DNA from: Megaleporinus macrocephalus | Taxonomy: Eukaryota; Chordata; Actinopteri; Characiformes; Anostomidae | DNA: 64,000 nt | Assembly: GCA_021613375.1 (NCBI GenBank) | Contig: CM038702.1 | Span: 22,238,349 to 22,302,348, forward strand | Reading direction: 5' to 3' | Shown here: positions 53,901 to 64,000 of the stretch, in pieces | How the letters are laid out: each line of letters begins with the position of its first letter | How positions within the stretch are numbered: the stretch's first letter is position 1 | The notes under the pieces: model-generated | Database searches by the model: none | What the model saw: only the letters and a program-made list of their open reading frames with translations | Told to the model about the DNA's origin: nothing | Position numbers and translations under genes: made by a program

Positions 53901-55790
53901 AGCTTTCCCAAAACGTACATTGCCAGAGAAAGTTAGCAGGTGGCAAAGCTGCACTACAAAGTTTCTATTAATGTGTTCTCTTGTGTTTCAGTGGCTAGAG
54001 AAAGTCATCGGCAACAACAGACCTTCAACGATGAGGTGAGAACTGTAACTCAGAGGTTAGGTCTTGTGGGCCCTTGAGCCAGTTCTGTTCAAATTTGTTT
54101 GAACAGAACTCGCCCCACAGTCCCTGATCACCTGACTCAGACGTGCCTGCAGTGTTACTCTTCCTTACTTTTCCTAAAGTTTGTTTTGTTAATTTGATAA
54201 CTACTCAATAGTCTCTCTCTCTCTGTCTTCAGTACATTCAGTTGGTTGAGCAGAATTTTGAAGAACCAGCTGAATATAAACAACAGCCTTGGAAGTCAGA
54301 GGTGCTGAAACCCACATATTCACTTCTTTTCACAAGGACTTGACTGATCGATTGAATGAACATGCAAATATTGTTTCCATGCAAATGCTTTTTTTTAACA
54401 TACTTTATCCTGTGACCAGTACCGGGGCAGGGTGAACATGCACGTGTTTGAAGACTGGTGTGGAACTTCCATATTACAGATGAGGAAGAATGTGCTGTTT
54501 CCTCTATATCCACATGTTAGTGATCGCACTCACACAAAGTCCACTTGGCTTTTTCAAGTACCTATACACGAACTTACATAGAGAATACAAGCAAAGTACA
54601 TATTTACCTAAATGCTTTCATGCTTAATCACTTAGACCTGTCTGGCTCATTGTGCAACCATTAGGAAGTCAAGCAGAAATGATTTACTTAATGCGACCAT
54701 GCAAAAGTTATGAACCTATTAGATGGCCTCAGATAGGTTGTTTGGTCTATTGTCATCTTAAAAATGGAGTTTAACTGCTTAATGAATGACAGGAATATTA
54801 ACTGGATATAGCTGGAATAATATCTCACCTAAAAAACATGTTTGTTTTTTTTTTGTCTTCTTTTTATATATTTTTAATTTTTCTCTAATGTCCACATATA
54901 AGGTGTGTGATGTTTGGCCTGGTTGCCCAGTTGTGGTTTTAATGGCCATGTTATGATTTGGTCGTATAATTAATTTTTTTTTTCCCTTTTTGGGTGAATT
55001 CATGAATATTTTGATGAGCTCTGCTCTCATATGCTGGTTTACAATGAGACACTGGGATGATCACACAAAAGCAATATGTCAAAATAGACACAGAAAGCAA
55101 GATAAAATGAACCTTTGGGTCAAAAAGCTATGTCCTTGTATTCTTCAGTCATCTATGCTAACGTTAAGGCCTGCTAGTACGTAATATTCCTTGCCTTCAG
55201 TCTTAAAACAACACAAAGTAAATTACTCACCACGAAACTACTTCGACTGTAAAAAAGGTAAAATCCCAAAACACTGAGTCTACCTACAGGTTACTGTTGG
55301 GGTTGTGATGCTCTGTTTATTCTCTTTAGTGTCAAACTCTGAGCTAAGCTGCTCTGTATTGTAAGATTTAAGGTTTGAGAAACTGTCTGGAATTAAATGT
55401 GCAGAGCAAATTGAATCTGTCAGGCATCTTGTAAAGATGTGGGAGTTGTAGGGAACTTTCTATTTGTCAGCTTGTGTTGTGAATGTTCTGTTCCACCTTA
55501 AATGGTGACAAAGTTACAATTATGGTGTTGTACAAGCAGTAGCATGTAAGGTGGAACGGAGAAGTCACTTAAGAAGCTGGTGAATAGATAATCAATTGAA
55601 GCCTCATACAAAGATAAACTTGAACCATGGTGACAGTTTGGTTCCTTGGAAGGTTCCTTGGAATAGGATGAGAGGTAGATTTCTGCACGTAGTCAGTCTT
55701 TGCTGTCGTATGTACATTTTGGAGTGTAAATATTAAATATTAATAAGTCTGGATTGTTACATATCACTGTAGAATTTTGGAGCTAGCTTG

Positions 55791-55883
<93 letters not shown>

Positions 55884-58800
55884 TAGCACCTTTAAAAGAC
55901 ATGTGTTGCAGGTTGTACTTTACAGTGACTGCTTCAGTAATAATATTACTGCAACAGCATAAAGTTTATGGGCAGTCTAGTGACCAGGTCTACACTATTG
56001 TCAAGGCATGGTCTGTATATAAAAGTGTGAAATGCTATTGTGCAATGTAAATTAATTTGTTAGTCATCATCATCATTAGGTTTGCTAAGTTATGTCTTTA
56101 CCCAATCAGCGTAGGTACACTTTAAATCTGAGTAGTCAATATAAAAAGTCAGCTACAGAGAGCAGAACAAAAAGCCAGCTCTCCTACAGAACCCTTGGAG
56201 CAATATAAAGTATATTTTGAAAATACAGTGTTTTATTTTTTTCTCTCATGAAATAAATGCTTTCTCATGCTTAAAAAAAATAATAAACTGTCAAGAATGT
56301 TGATTGTGTTTAATGATTTAAACACAATGAAGGAAAAATAAAGAAAAAAATATTAAAAGCTGTTCCAGGAATCTGTAAACCAGTTTATTTGAAACGTAAT
56401 ATCATACTTGGTGTAAACCCAGTTAATATTTCAGCTCAGTTTAGCCGAGACTTGCAGGCCAGACACGTGACAATAATACACATCTGGGAACAAATTGCTA
56501 AGGGTTCACCTCAACAAAGGTGTGCTCACCACCTTTCAAACCTGTTCTCAACTTCCTCTAGTATATGTCCTCTTTTAACCTAAGAACAATGCCTAACACA
56601 AGCAAAACCTAGTAGTTAGCAAAATACTATTACTGGCTGTTTTTTGTCTGGCAAGGGGTAGTGTTTGTGTTTACCGCATGTAATGTCATGACCAGTGATG
56701 TAACTGAACGGGCAATGAGTGCAGGCATGAAATGATTGAAATACTGGTTACTAAGCATGCTCACCAAACCAAATGTGTGTCAAATTTTAGATCCGGACCA
56801 CAACAAGCAGACTGGCAATATATCCCAAATGGACAAACTATGGAGTGAGGATGTTCGGCTACCTTCACCCAGCAACTAGTGGTGTGTACTGCATTGAAAA
56901 TTACTTTGGTGCAACGTATCTCCTAGACCTGATTCTAAGCTCTGATATGAGGTTTTGTTAAACCGGTATATTTTGACTAGTATATGCAAAGCTTAACCTA
57001 TATGAACCCTGATGTTATATGATTGTAGACACATGTGAACCATTTGCATTGAGGCACTTGCTGAGTGGCTTGTTCTATTGCTTGCTTCCTCTTTGCCAGG
57101 TGAATATGTTTTTGCAGTTTCATCTGATAAGAACTCTGAGTTTTGGCTGAGTCCAAATGAGACCACACAAGACCTTAGACTTCTGGCATACGTTGGAAAA
57201 GTAAGTGTCATTGTTCCAACAACAATATTGTGCAATGTGCAAGACCACCCTTCATTTATTGAATTTCCATTCATTTTTCAGATTCTTCGTTTATTTTGTA
57301 TTTTATTTTGTACACATTTTGCCTCTATTATAGCGTCTAATCTCGTTTAGGATTTTAGTTCTTCTGAAACAAATGCAGAAGTTGATTGCTTTTTCTTATT
57401 TTCTCCAGCTTTTTGTGTTCCTCAGCTACTTCTAGAACTGAACACTGAAAACTACTCTTAAAGAAAAAGCATCTTTCTGGATGTTGTTTGGATCCCATGA
57501 CACCAGTTTCCATAATATCCTAATATTCCTGTTACATTTTGATCAAAATTGTGATGCTTTCCATGAGTATGAATATGTCTATAAGACATGCTTAGTATGG
57601 CTTAGTGTGTTTTATGGCTTGGCAGCTTAGAATGTACTATTCCAGCTTGGATTGAGCTTCTTTCTCACAGACAAATCACGTTTCACAAATGATACTTATA
57701 ACAATGAACTATATGAGCAATTTATAAAGCATTATGAGCATGGCCATAGAGAGAAATGTATTTTTATTCATCTTTATAGTCAATTTATGATTCCACATGT
57801 TTTGAATGTGTTTATGGATTCTTTCAAACATGGTATTCATAGAAAGTATTTTTATATATTTCACTTATAAACATTTGCAGTTGCCCATCTATATCTATCA
57901 GCATGTGCAACGGAATTTAAGCCTCAACTTATGCCTATTTCTATATTTTTTATGTTTATCACCAGACAGGAGAGGAATGGGCCGGTCCGGGAGAATATGG
58001 GAAATTTGCATCTCAGATATCTCAGCCTGTAAAGTATGTTATGTTAAGTGTTTTATTTTCCTCCATTTTTCGAATTTGCATGGTTTGCTTCATTAGGGCC
58101 TAGTTAGACCATTCCCAAACCACATCTAGACGAGTGTTTAGAAGTCCGTCTACTTTGAATTTAGTTTTTTTTTCCTGTGTCTGCATGGATTCAATGCATC
58201 TCTTTGTTTTCAGGCTGTTGAAAAAAAGGCGATATTTTTTTGAAGTCCTCCTCCAGCACAATGAAGGGGTAGATCATGTGGAAGTTGCGGTATGCCTCTC
58301 CTCACTTTCATTGCCAATTGTTCTATTGTGTGAAAAGCAGAAATGTCTAGTCCAGCTCTGAAAAGTGTGACGTGAGTCCACATTTTTTTTCTTCGCTATC
58401 TCAACTAAAATATTTGTAATCCGTTTTATTCCCCAGTGGCGCCTGAACCAGAGAAACAGCAGCTTTACTGTGATTACCTCCGAATACCTGTCTCTCTATA
58501 CCAGTAAGTTTAGGACTAACCAAAAATTCTCCTTTTCACATGACTTACCCCAAACCTGTTCCCTGACATACTTGAGAGGTCCTCTGTTAAGGCCCACATG
58601 ACACGTGAGTCTTGAAAGATGGACTTAACTGATGGCCCACCTTTAACTTTGACAAAGAAACAGATGTATTGTCCTGGCTATGCATGGATTTCAAGAATGC
58701 TGAGCGTTAGAGCGAGTTAGTTTTGTCTTGTTCAGCATTCTTCTGCTCTATTGTGTACATTCAAAAATGGTGGAAAGGATTAAGTCACGTGTGTGTGTGT

Positions 58801-61800
58801 GTGTGTGTGTCTAATAACTGAAGAAAAATATTGTCAGTGCGTTTACATGGGAAACGTTGTAGGGCCTTACGCCGATCTAAGAAATTGAATTATGCTCTAT
58901 ATGTGACAAGTTGAATAATCAGAAAACTGCAGAAATCTGATTGTGATCAGATTATTAAGTGCATTTCAAGACATTCACTGTTACATTTTTACATACAGGT
59001 TTCAGGATGTGTGAACAGAAATGTTCATTTAGCTTCTTATGAATTACTGAATTAAGCGCTTTCTTTTCTCATTTTAAAATTTTTCTCAAAGATGAATCTT
59101 CACTACTGGTGGGGGACATAGCTCAAATACCCCAAACAAAAGTCAGTCATGAGATGCATCCTGACCTCATCTACACGCAGCCCAACCCTGAAGTAGACAT
59201 GGTCAGAGAAGACCCACGGGACTATATCTTCCATAGTAAGTGGTTTATACATCCTAGAAAACGAAATGCTAAAACCTACAGATGGGGGAAAATATGCCCC
59301 TCACACTAAACATGTTATTCTGAAATAGTTCAATACGATGACTCTTCTGCATTAAAGGCTGCCTTTGTTGGGGAGGATATACTGTACAGTAAATATTCAG
59401 TTTTTCAGTTGGCAGTATAATCGTCAGCTTGTCCCATCTCATCCTTAATTTCTCTCTCCAGTACCACTGATGAATGATTCCTTTCTGAAAAAAATCTTTT
59501 CTCAATGCGATTATAAGCCCATTAATGTTTTTGATGGAGGACATATGCAAAGATTTCATGGTATATACTATGTAAGTATGCCTTCACTTCCTATTGCATG
59601 AATTAGAGTTTACCGAATGGAGCAAATGGAAAACATATCATGGGAACACGGTATGTCACTGAGTCAGTTATTTTATCAATTGTGTGTTTGTTTTTAAGGT
59701 TCATTACTCTAAAGTGTACCCCAATGACTACACAAGACAGACTCATTCATCCGCTGATGAGATGTGTTACTATAACAAGGACAATGTATTTAAAGACGGG
59801 TAAGTTTTCACTCTAAACTACTATTTATCTTTGATCCGGTAATATCTCTTAACGATTTGAATGCTCAAAGTATAGTGACTTTATGTAGTGAAGTGTTGTT
59901 TTAGTCATGTGTATGACACGTTGCGTCAATATGTTTACCTTTCAAGGGGTGGCTTTGTCCAGTTTCTGAAAATGGATGAAACAGGTAATTATTCCTATGT
60001 AACTCCATATACAAAGATACTACAGCGCACTGTAACACTGAAACATGTCCTTTTTGAAGTATGATGAAAAGGATGTGTTTTTTATTTATTGGCACACATT
60101 CGTTTAGTACTTGGCTCCTTCAAGGAGCCCTTTGTCTCCGTTATGTGTGAAATCTAGAAGGTGAACATGTTTTCTTCCAGTAGGACTGTAACAAAAGGCA
60201 TTTGTTGGCATGGGGCATGCACTTGAGCGTCTTTTTTTATTTCCCATAGTTAAGTCAAGTCAAGTCAAGTTTATTTGTATAGTGCTTTTTACAACGATGT
60301 TGTCACAAAGCAGCTTTACAGGAATTTTAAAAGCATAAAAAACATGAAATCACAGCTTCATGTTTTTCATGCTTTTACATAGTCACAATCAGAGATCAAA
60401 TGTAGAGGCATGTAGATAAAACGAGGAAAAAGAAGCAAGTAAACTAGCTCAGAAATGCACCGAGATATCTATAGCCAGAGATCAGATTATCAAGCAAGCA
60501 GCTACAAAAAACACAAAGGGTGAAAACAAGGAAAAAAGGGGGGAAAACTAGTAGAATGGTTCAGAAATGTACCTGGAAGATCTTGCAGAGAGAGAAGCCA
60601 AGCACTTAAGTATGCTACACAAATGTTTGATGAGGTGAGTTGGCAGAGCCAGGGTAGAAAATCTACACAAGCGGAATGATGCTGGGAAACTGTGCAAGTA
60701 GTGAGTGAATTATAAGTAATTTCCTCTATTTCCACCAGTCTCCCAACCTCCTTGACTCCTCCGCCATCACCATTAACATGTCTAGCCTCTCCAGTTTAGT
60801 AGTATTCTTCAAATGCGGCCTAAAGACATGCGTTTGCTTTCGGAGAATATGAATTACTTGACAAACTGGTAAATTCTTTGATGTAATCCTTTATGGGCAG
60901 CACAAAAACAAAACCATTTCAAAAATGTTGGTTGTGGCTTGCAATAAAATAGGTAGCATTTCATGTTCAACCATAACCACCACACTATGCCCACACCCTC
61001 CTGGAAGTGGCCATGGACTCTTTTTTGCACTCTTTGCACTTGCTTTCCAAACAGCGCATAGAAACGTTTTTTCAGGAACAAATTGAAACATATTGATTGT
61101 TATGGGTTTCACGCAGTCATAGCATACATAAAACACGACAAACCCACTCAACTATGTGGGCCCCACGTAGGTTAAAGATAGTCTGTCAATTGGATCCCCT
61201 TTTGGCAAAACAGTGGGTGCCCACAAAGATTTGTCCATTGGCTCCATATGGGCCCAGTTTGTGTTCATCCATGTGGGCCACTAATAGGGCTGTAATGTAA
61301 AAGTTCATTCACTAGCGCCACAGTTAAAACAGAAATAACTGTGACCCTGCTGTGACAACTGTAGCTTAACTGGGGTTACCTCACTGGGGGCCCAGATCTG
61401 TAACCTAGGTCCCATAACTGTAACCAAACGGCCCTAAACTCTTTAACTAAACCACAACAGGAGAAAACTTAAGACAAAAGACAAGGCACCCACTCCTACA
61501 CACTGGTCAGCAATTCAAACAAGAGTCATGAGCGTGGTTCTTAGATTTACAAGCAAGAGACAGAGGTCAACAGCTTCCTTCACCTGAGACACTTACTTCC
61601 AAAGAGACTTATCTGAAGGCCATGTAGTATGTTTTGTTGAGTTTAAAATGATAACAATCTAAAAACCAGAAAATGTAGTTTGCAAAGAGGACAAGAGATA
61701 ATACATCCTAGGTAAGACCTTAAAGCACTGTGTTTGACTGAGAGCTGGGCAAATATCTTTAAGTTAAGAGGATGGTTCTTAGATTTACTGGCAAGAGACA

Positions 61801-62482
61801 AATGTGAACGTACAAGTTTAATAAATAGGGCTAAGCTAACACATTGCTAGTAAGGCAAAAACAAAGCTCTTAAAACAAGCACCGCTCTATTCTAAGCTGA
61901 ACTGAGCAGCAACACTGCCAAACACTTTTGCCCAAAGCCACCATGGAGGTAACAAAGAAATACTCCGCGAACCCGCAGCGAGACAGAAGCACATCCTCAT
62001 AGTACTCCAGCCAATCACATTCCTGAGCTATAATAAGCAAGAGAAAGTAAAGAAAGAATGAAAGAAAGAAAAAGAGAAAAAAACTAAACAAGCAATTCCT
62101 AGGGTTGTAACAGGACAGTGTTCTACTTGAAGAAAACATGTTCACTATTTCATAAGGAATTTGAACACATAGGTAAATTTTGGCAAGTTTCTGTCTTCAT
62201 TCAGGACTTTTATGTAATTTTCATAAGGACTAGCGATTTGATTTCCTGTACACACAACAATTACTGAATTTAATAGCTAAAATTCATTCTATCTTCATAA
62301 AAATGCTTTCTGCTTGTAAGCATAGATGTGATATCATCTGAAAGCTTTCAGTCTACACTTCTTATAAATTGAGAAATTATTAACACTAGAACATTCTTGT
62401 TAGTGATAACTATGACTTCTAATATTTAGGCAGATAACTGGTTAGCTCTTATAAAATGCTCTCATTTATCATTTTTTAAAGC

Positions 62483-62514
<32 letters not shown>

Positions 62515-63077
62515 TCACTGAGATGCCTAACACTAACTCTTTAATCACAAGCCGAGAATCAAAAGCCTGATCCAAACTGGGAGCGAGTGGTCAACGTAAA
62601 TCCTGTGAACTTCGATTCAAATCAGCCCACAGTGGTCACCCAGGTCTGCAAGAGAGCTGGAAATGTCATAATGCATGAGAATGAAGTCATGCCTGTAGTC
62701 GACGCCTTTATGAACAAACTGCAGTCAACAGAGAGCACTAGGTAAATACTTACTTCTTTTAAGCTGCTTTGCTTTTAAACTTCTTATCGTGTGTCATGGA
62801 CTGCTCAAACAGTTGGACCTGATTCTTCATGTGTGCAGTAAGTTGGTCCTGAAGCGTATACTGAATGTGGAGAAGAGGGTGGATGGCGATGTGGATGGTC
62901 GCTACCTGCTGGAACTGGAGCTGGAGGACGCGCAGGGCCAGAACATGTTGCTGTCTCATTACTTCTATGTTACTGCAAATAAGGAGAGCAGTCCAGAATC
63001 ACCACAGCTACCTACTCTCTGCAGCCCACAAGGCTTCTCCTGGAACCCAGAGGCCAGAGTCAATGTCATCCTGCCAG
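48781..63077 (+). CDS. b4galnt3-like: Beta-1,4-N-acetylgalactosaminyltransferase 3/4-like, exons 1-15, incomplete at window edge (downstream paralogue)
   Basis: Second gene of the tandem pair. Exons: 48781-48931, 53992-54035, 54233-54301, 54420-54515, 56791-56881, 57100-57200, 57966-58033, 58214-58289, 58437-58503, 59092-59235, 59462-59571, 59699-59799, 59947-59984, 62552-62741, 62839-63077. Joined they give 1585 nt, 528 codons plus one base, with no stop. Seen: tail with SFRKLK, anchor at about residues 19-40, a stem shorter than in the first gene, PA14 domain (about 92-252), and the region leading into the catalytic domain with WERVVNVNP and FSWNPEARV. Exons 4-12 and 15 match the upstream gene base for base in length. 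In exon 15, 66 of 80 residues are identical. The catalytic exons (16-20 of the paralogue, with DLH and WGGED) are not in the window; in the first gene intron 15 is 1392 bp, so exon 16 is expected beyond 64000. Whether this copy is an active enzyme cannot be judged. The start is the first in-frame ATG. Confidence 0.88.
50371..50488. repeat. (GAT)n(AAT)n(CAT)n trinucleotide array
   Basis: Three successive trinucleotide families, directly joined to the SINE head on the right. Confidence 0.96.
50489..50850 (+). mobile_element. tRNA-headed SINE with a different 3' tail
   Basis: Head GGGCGGCACTGTGGTGTAGT with GTTAGCACTGTCGCCTCACA and B-box-like GGTTTGATTCC, body shared with 46275-46597. The 3' part is instead AGGAAGGGCATCCAACG...TGGCGACCCCTATAGAAG, ending in AAGAAGAAG and a (TTA)n tail at 50851-50898. 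Confidence 0.8.
53992..54035 (+). CDS. b4galnt3-like: Downstream gene exon 2: stem
   Basis: Residues 51-65, [15 protein letters not shown]. Only 44 nt. Phase 1 in, phase 0 out, as in the upstream gene. Intron 1 before it is 5060 bp. Confidence 0.75.
54233..54301 (+). CDS. b4galnt3-like: Downstream gene exon 3: stem
   Basis: Residues 66-88, acidic and aromatic stem segment. Acceptor TCTTCAG after a CT-rich tract, donor GTGCTG (weak), phase 0. Confidence 0.68.
54420..54515 (+). CDS. b4galnt3-like: Downstream gene exon 4: start of PA14 domain
   Basis: Residues 89-120, [14 protein letters not shown] and LFPLYPH. Same 96-nt length and same GTTAGTGA donor as the upstream gene. Confidence 0.9.
54516..56790 (+). 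other. Intron 4 of the second gene
   Basis: AT-rich. Contains the 55793-55881 TA tract. No supported exon. Confidence 0.5.
55793..55881. repeat. (TA)n microsatellite
   Basis: About 88 bp of uninterrupted TA. Confidence 0.96.
56791..56881 (+). CDS. b4galnt3-like: Downstream gene exon 5: PA14 domain
   Basis: Begins at residue 121: [19 protein letters not shown] and MFGYLHP. 91 nt, acceptor ATTTTAG. Confidence 0.9.
57100..57200 (+). CDS. b4galnt3-like: Downstream gene exon 6: PA14 domain
   Basis: To residue 184: [17 protein letters not shown]. 101 nt, donor GTAAGT. Confidence 0.92.
57966..58033 (+). CDS. b4galnt3-like: Downstream gene exon 7: PA14 domain
   Basis: From residue 185: [19 protein letters not shown]. 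68 nt, donor GTATGT. Confidence 0.92.
58214..58289 (+). CDS. b4galnt3-like: Downstream gene exon 8: PA14 domain
   Basis: To residue 232: [20 protein letters not shown]. 76 nt. The upstream intron edge is also conserved between the paralogues. Confidence 0.92.
58437..58503 (+). CDS. b4galnt3-like: Downstream gene exon 9: end of PA14 domain
   Basis: From residue 233: [19 protein letters not shown]. 67 nt, acceptor CCCCAG, donor GTAAGT. Confidence 0.92.
59092..59235 (+). CDS. b4galnt3-like: Downstream gene exon 10
   Basis: [17 protein letters not shown] and [13 protein letters not shown]. 144 nt, acceptor CTCAAAG, donor GTAAGT. Confidence 0.88.
59462..59571 (+). CDS. b4galnt3-like: Downstream gene exon 11
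   Basis: [20 protein letters not shown] and MQRFHGIYY, to residue 339. 110 nt. Confidence 0.9.
59699..59799 (+). CDS. b4galnt3-like: Downstream gene exon 12
   Basis: From residue 340: [20 protein letters not shown]. 101 nt, phase 2 donor GTAAGT. Confidence 0.9.
59947..59984 (+). CDS. b4galnt3-like: Downstream gene exon 13: short linker
   Basis: [13 protein letters not shown], 38 nt, two codons shorter than in the upstream gene. Confidence 0.82.
60250..60400 (+). repeat. AAGTCAAGTCAAGTTTATTT-type dispersed repeat
   Basis: Starts with TCAAG tandem units, then TTTATTTGTATAGTGCTTTT and GTTGTCACAAAGCAGCTTTA, a dispersed element very common in otophysan fishes. The right boundary is unclear. Confidence 0.65.
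61130..61300 (+). repeat. GTGGGCCC-rich dispersed repeat
   Basis: TATGTGGGCCCCACGTAGG, GTCAATTGGATCCCC, GTGGGTGCCCAC and CCATATGGGCCCAGT: short palindromic GGGCC/GTGGGC blocks, more GC-rich than the intron around it. Confidence 0.5.
62484..62514. repeat. (ATT)n microsatellite
   Basis: Ten TTA units 38 bp before exon 14 of the second gene. Confidence 0.95.
62552..62741 (+). CDS. b4galnt3-like: Downstream gene exon 14
   Basis: [16 protein letters not shown] and [13 protein letters not shown]. 190 nt, two codons shorter than the paralogue. Acceptor CACAAG, donor GTAAAT. Confidence 0.88.
62839..63077 (+). CDS. b4galnt3-like: Downstream gene exon 15 (last in window)
   Basis: [20 protein letters not shown] and [19 protein letters not shown]. 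239 nt as in the paralogue, ends in phase 1 at GTCAGA. No match to the next exon is visible before 64000. Confidence 0.92.
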
Positions 63078-63129
63078 GTCAGAACTGAAGGATCTTTTCA
63101 TGCATTTAGAATCATTTCTTTAATTATAT

Positions 63130-63190
63130 GAAGCCTATGCCAGTGCTTATTGGGTGGAAGTCAGTAAATACGCTGGACAGGTGGAAATGA
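63130..63190 (-). repeat. Short SINE-like fragment
   Basis: CTATGCCAGTGCTTATTGGG and CGCTGGACAGGTGG match the block at about 33020-33075. Confidence 0.4.
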
Positions 63191-64000
63191 ACATTAGAAA
63201 TATTAGTGTGCTGGAAGTCTGGGATATTTTTTTTATGCTACAAACTTCAGTTTTAGAGGTTGGCTACATTTTCTGCTTCTTATAATGCCCATAATCCCAA
63301 ATAATCCAGATTCTATACGTTCTATATCCCTAAACTCACACTGATCCTCTGCCATGGTTGACTGTTGGATGTACACATGGATTTGAAGAGTCTGTTATTG
63401 CTCTTATAGTATACATATTGTCTATTGTTACTTCCAAAGAGTCCTGAAAACATCTACACCTCAGAAGCAAATCCATTTTTTATCTTTTTTTTTCTCAGTA
63501 ACAACTTCTTGACAGCTACACATCCATTTAAACCCACATTGTTAAGATGTGTCTTCTCACAGTGGAGGGATAGACAGGGTTCTTGGCTAGCAGATCTGAA
63601 GCAATAGTGGAGCAAAGATAAAAGTTTGATGGTGACAAATTTAGTAATCTATTTGGCATCATTGCTAGGAGGCTTGTTTTAGACTTTTCATCACTTTTTT
63701 GAACTTCAGTTTTAGAGTTATATATCTACTTTATTTTTATTGTTTATTTTATTTTGATCCCTATTAGCTCCTATAATGATAGCAGCTATTCTCCATGAGG
63801 TCCATCAGATATAAAATACACATAAACATTATACATACACAACAAAAAATAAAAATAAAAACATACTCTATATAGTCGTTGAGGTTTGTGCAATTTTCTG
63901 TCAAATACAGTACTGTGTAAAAATCTTATAATTATATTTAATAAGCTATTTTTCTCAAACAAAAATATTTAAAAATATATACAAAGTAGTGGTTTTGCAT
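63190..64000 (+). other. Start of intron 15 of the second gene
   Basis: No exon. A stretch near 63740-63860 (TTGATCCCTATTAGCTCCTA) may be the 3' end of a minus-strand LINE; this is weak. Confidence 0.35.

Larger units (their letters stand above)
48932..53991 (+). other. Intron 1 of the second gene
   Basis: 5.06 kb holding the trinucleotide array and SINE at 50371-50898. No further exon supported. Confidence 0.6.
59985..62551 (+). other. Intron 13 of the second gene
   Basis: 2.57 kb, close in size to the 2.75-kb intron 13 of the paralogue. Holds the repeats at 60250, 61130 and 62484. No linker exon seen. Confidence 0.55.

Overview
This window looks like nuclear DNA of a ray-finned fish. Genes are split by GT-AG introns, no bacterial-type operons are present, and the sequence is AT-rich with many dinucleotide and trinucleotide microsatellites. 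It carries Tc1/mariner relics, tRNA-headed SINEs, truncated LINE tails, a solo LTR and P/THAP-type DNA transposon remains. Several repeats are of kinds I know from otophysan fishes (catfish, characins), but I cannot fix the species. LAYOUT: 1-11.1 kb is repeat-rich flank with no supported gene. 11.2-29.6 kb holds a complete 20-exon gene on the + strand. 29.6-48.7 kb is an intergenic accessory region full of nested transposons. 48.78-63.08 kb holds the first 15 exons of a second, paralogous + strand gene that runs off the right edge. GENES: Both encode type II Golgi-type membrane proteins of the B4GALNT3/B4GALNT4 family (beta-1,4-N-acetylgalactosaminyltransferases that build LacdiNAc on glycans). 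Each has a short cytosolic tail, one membrane anchor, a short stem and a PA14 sugar-binding domain. In the upstream gene these are followed by the CHGN/beta4-glycosyltransferase catalytic domain, with the DLH metal-site motif and the WGGED motif. I assembled both from splice sites. Twelve of the fifteen comparable exons have exactly the same length in the two genes, and all junction phases agree, so they are a tandem duplication. Differences lie in the stem (exons 1-3) and in the linker (exons 13-14). The linker between PA14 and the catalytic region is far shorter than in mammalian B4GALNT3/4, so the upstream protein is 744 residues instead of about 1000. MOBILE DNA: The most distinctive block is 35.7-42.2 kb. 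A Tc1-like element with an open DD34E frame cut just after the catalytic glutamate sits inside a foldback repeat. It abuts a region with seven copies of a TCACTGGTGT motif and broken pieces of a basic protein family. This is followed by a roughly 1.24-kb P/THAP9-like relic with terminal inverted repeats and a MITE touching its right end. In the left flank, two diverged copies of a 320-bp segment act as before-and-after versions of a LINE-tail insertion and a solo-LTR insertion, each with an exact target-site duplication. I found no CRISPR array, rRNA or functional tRNA.
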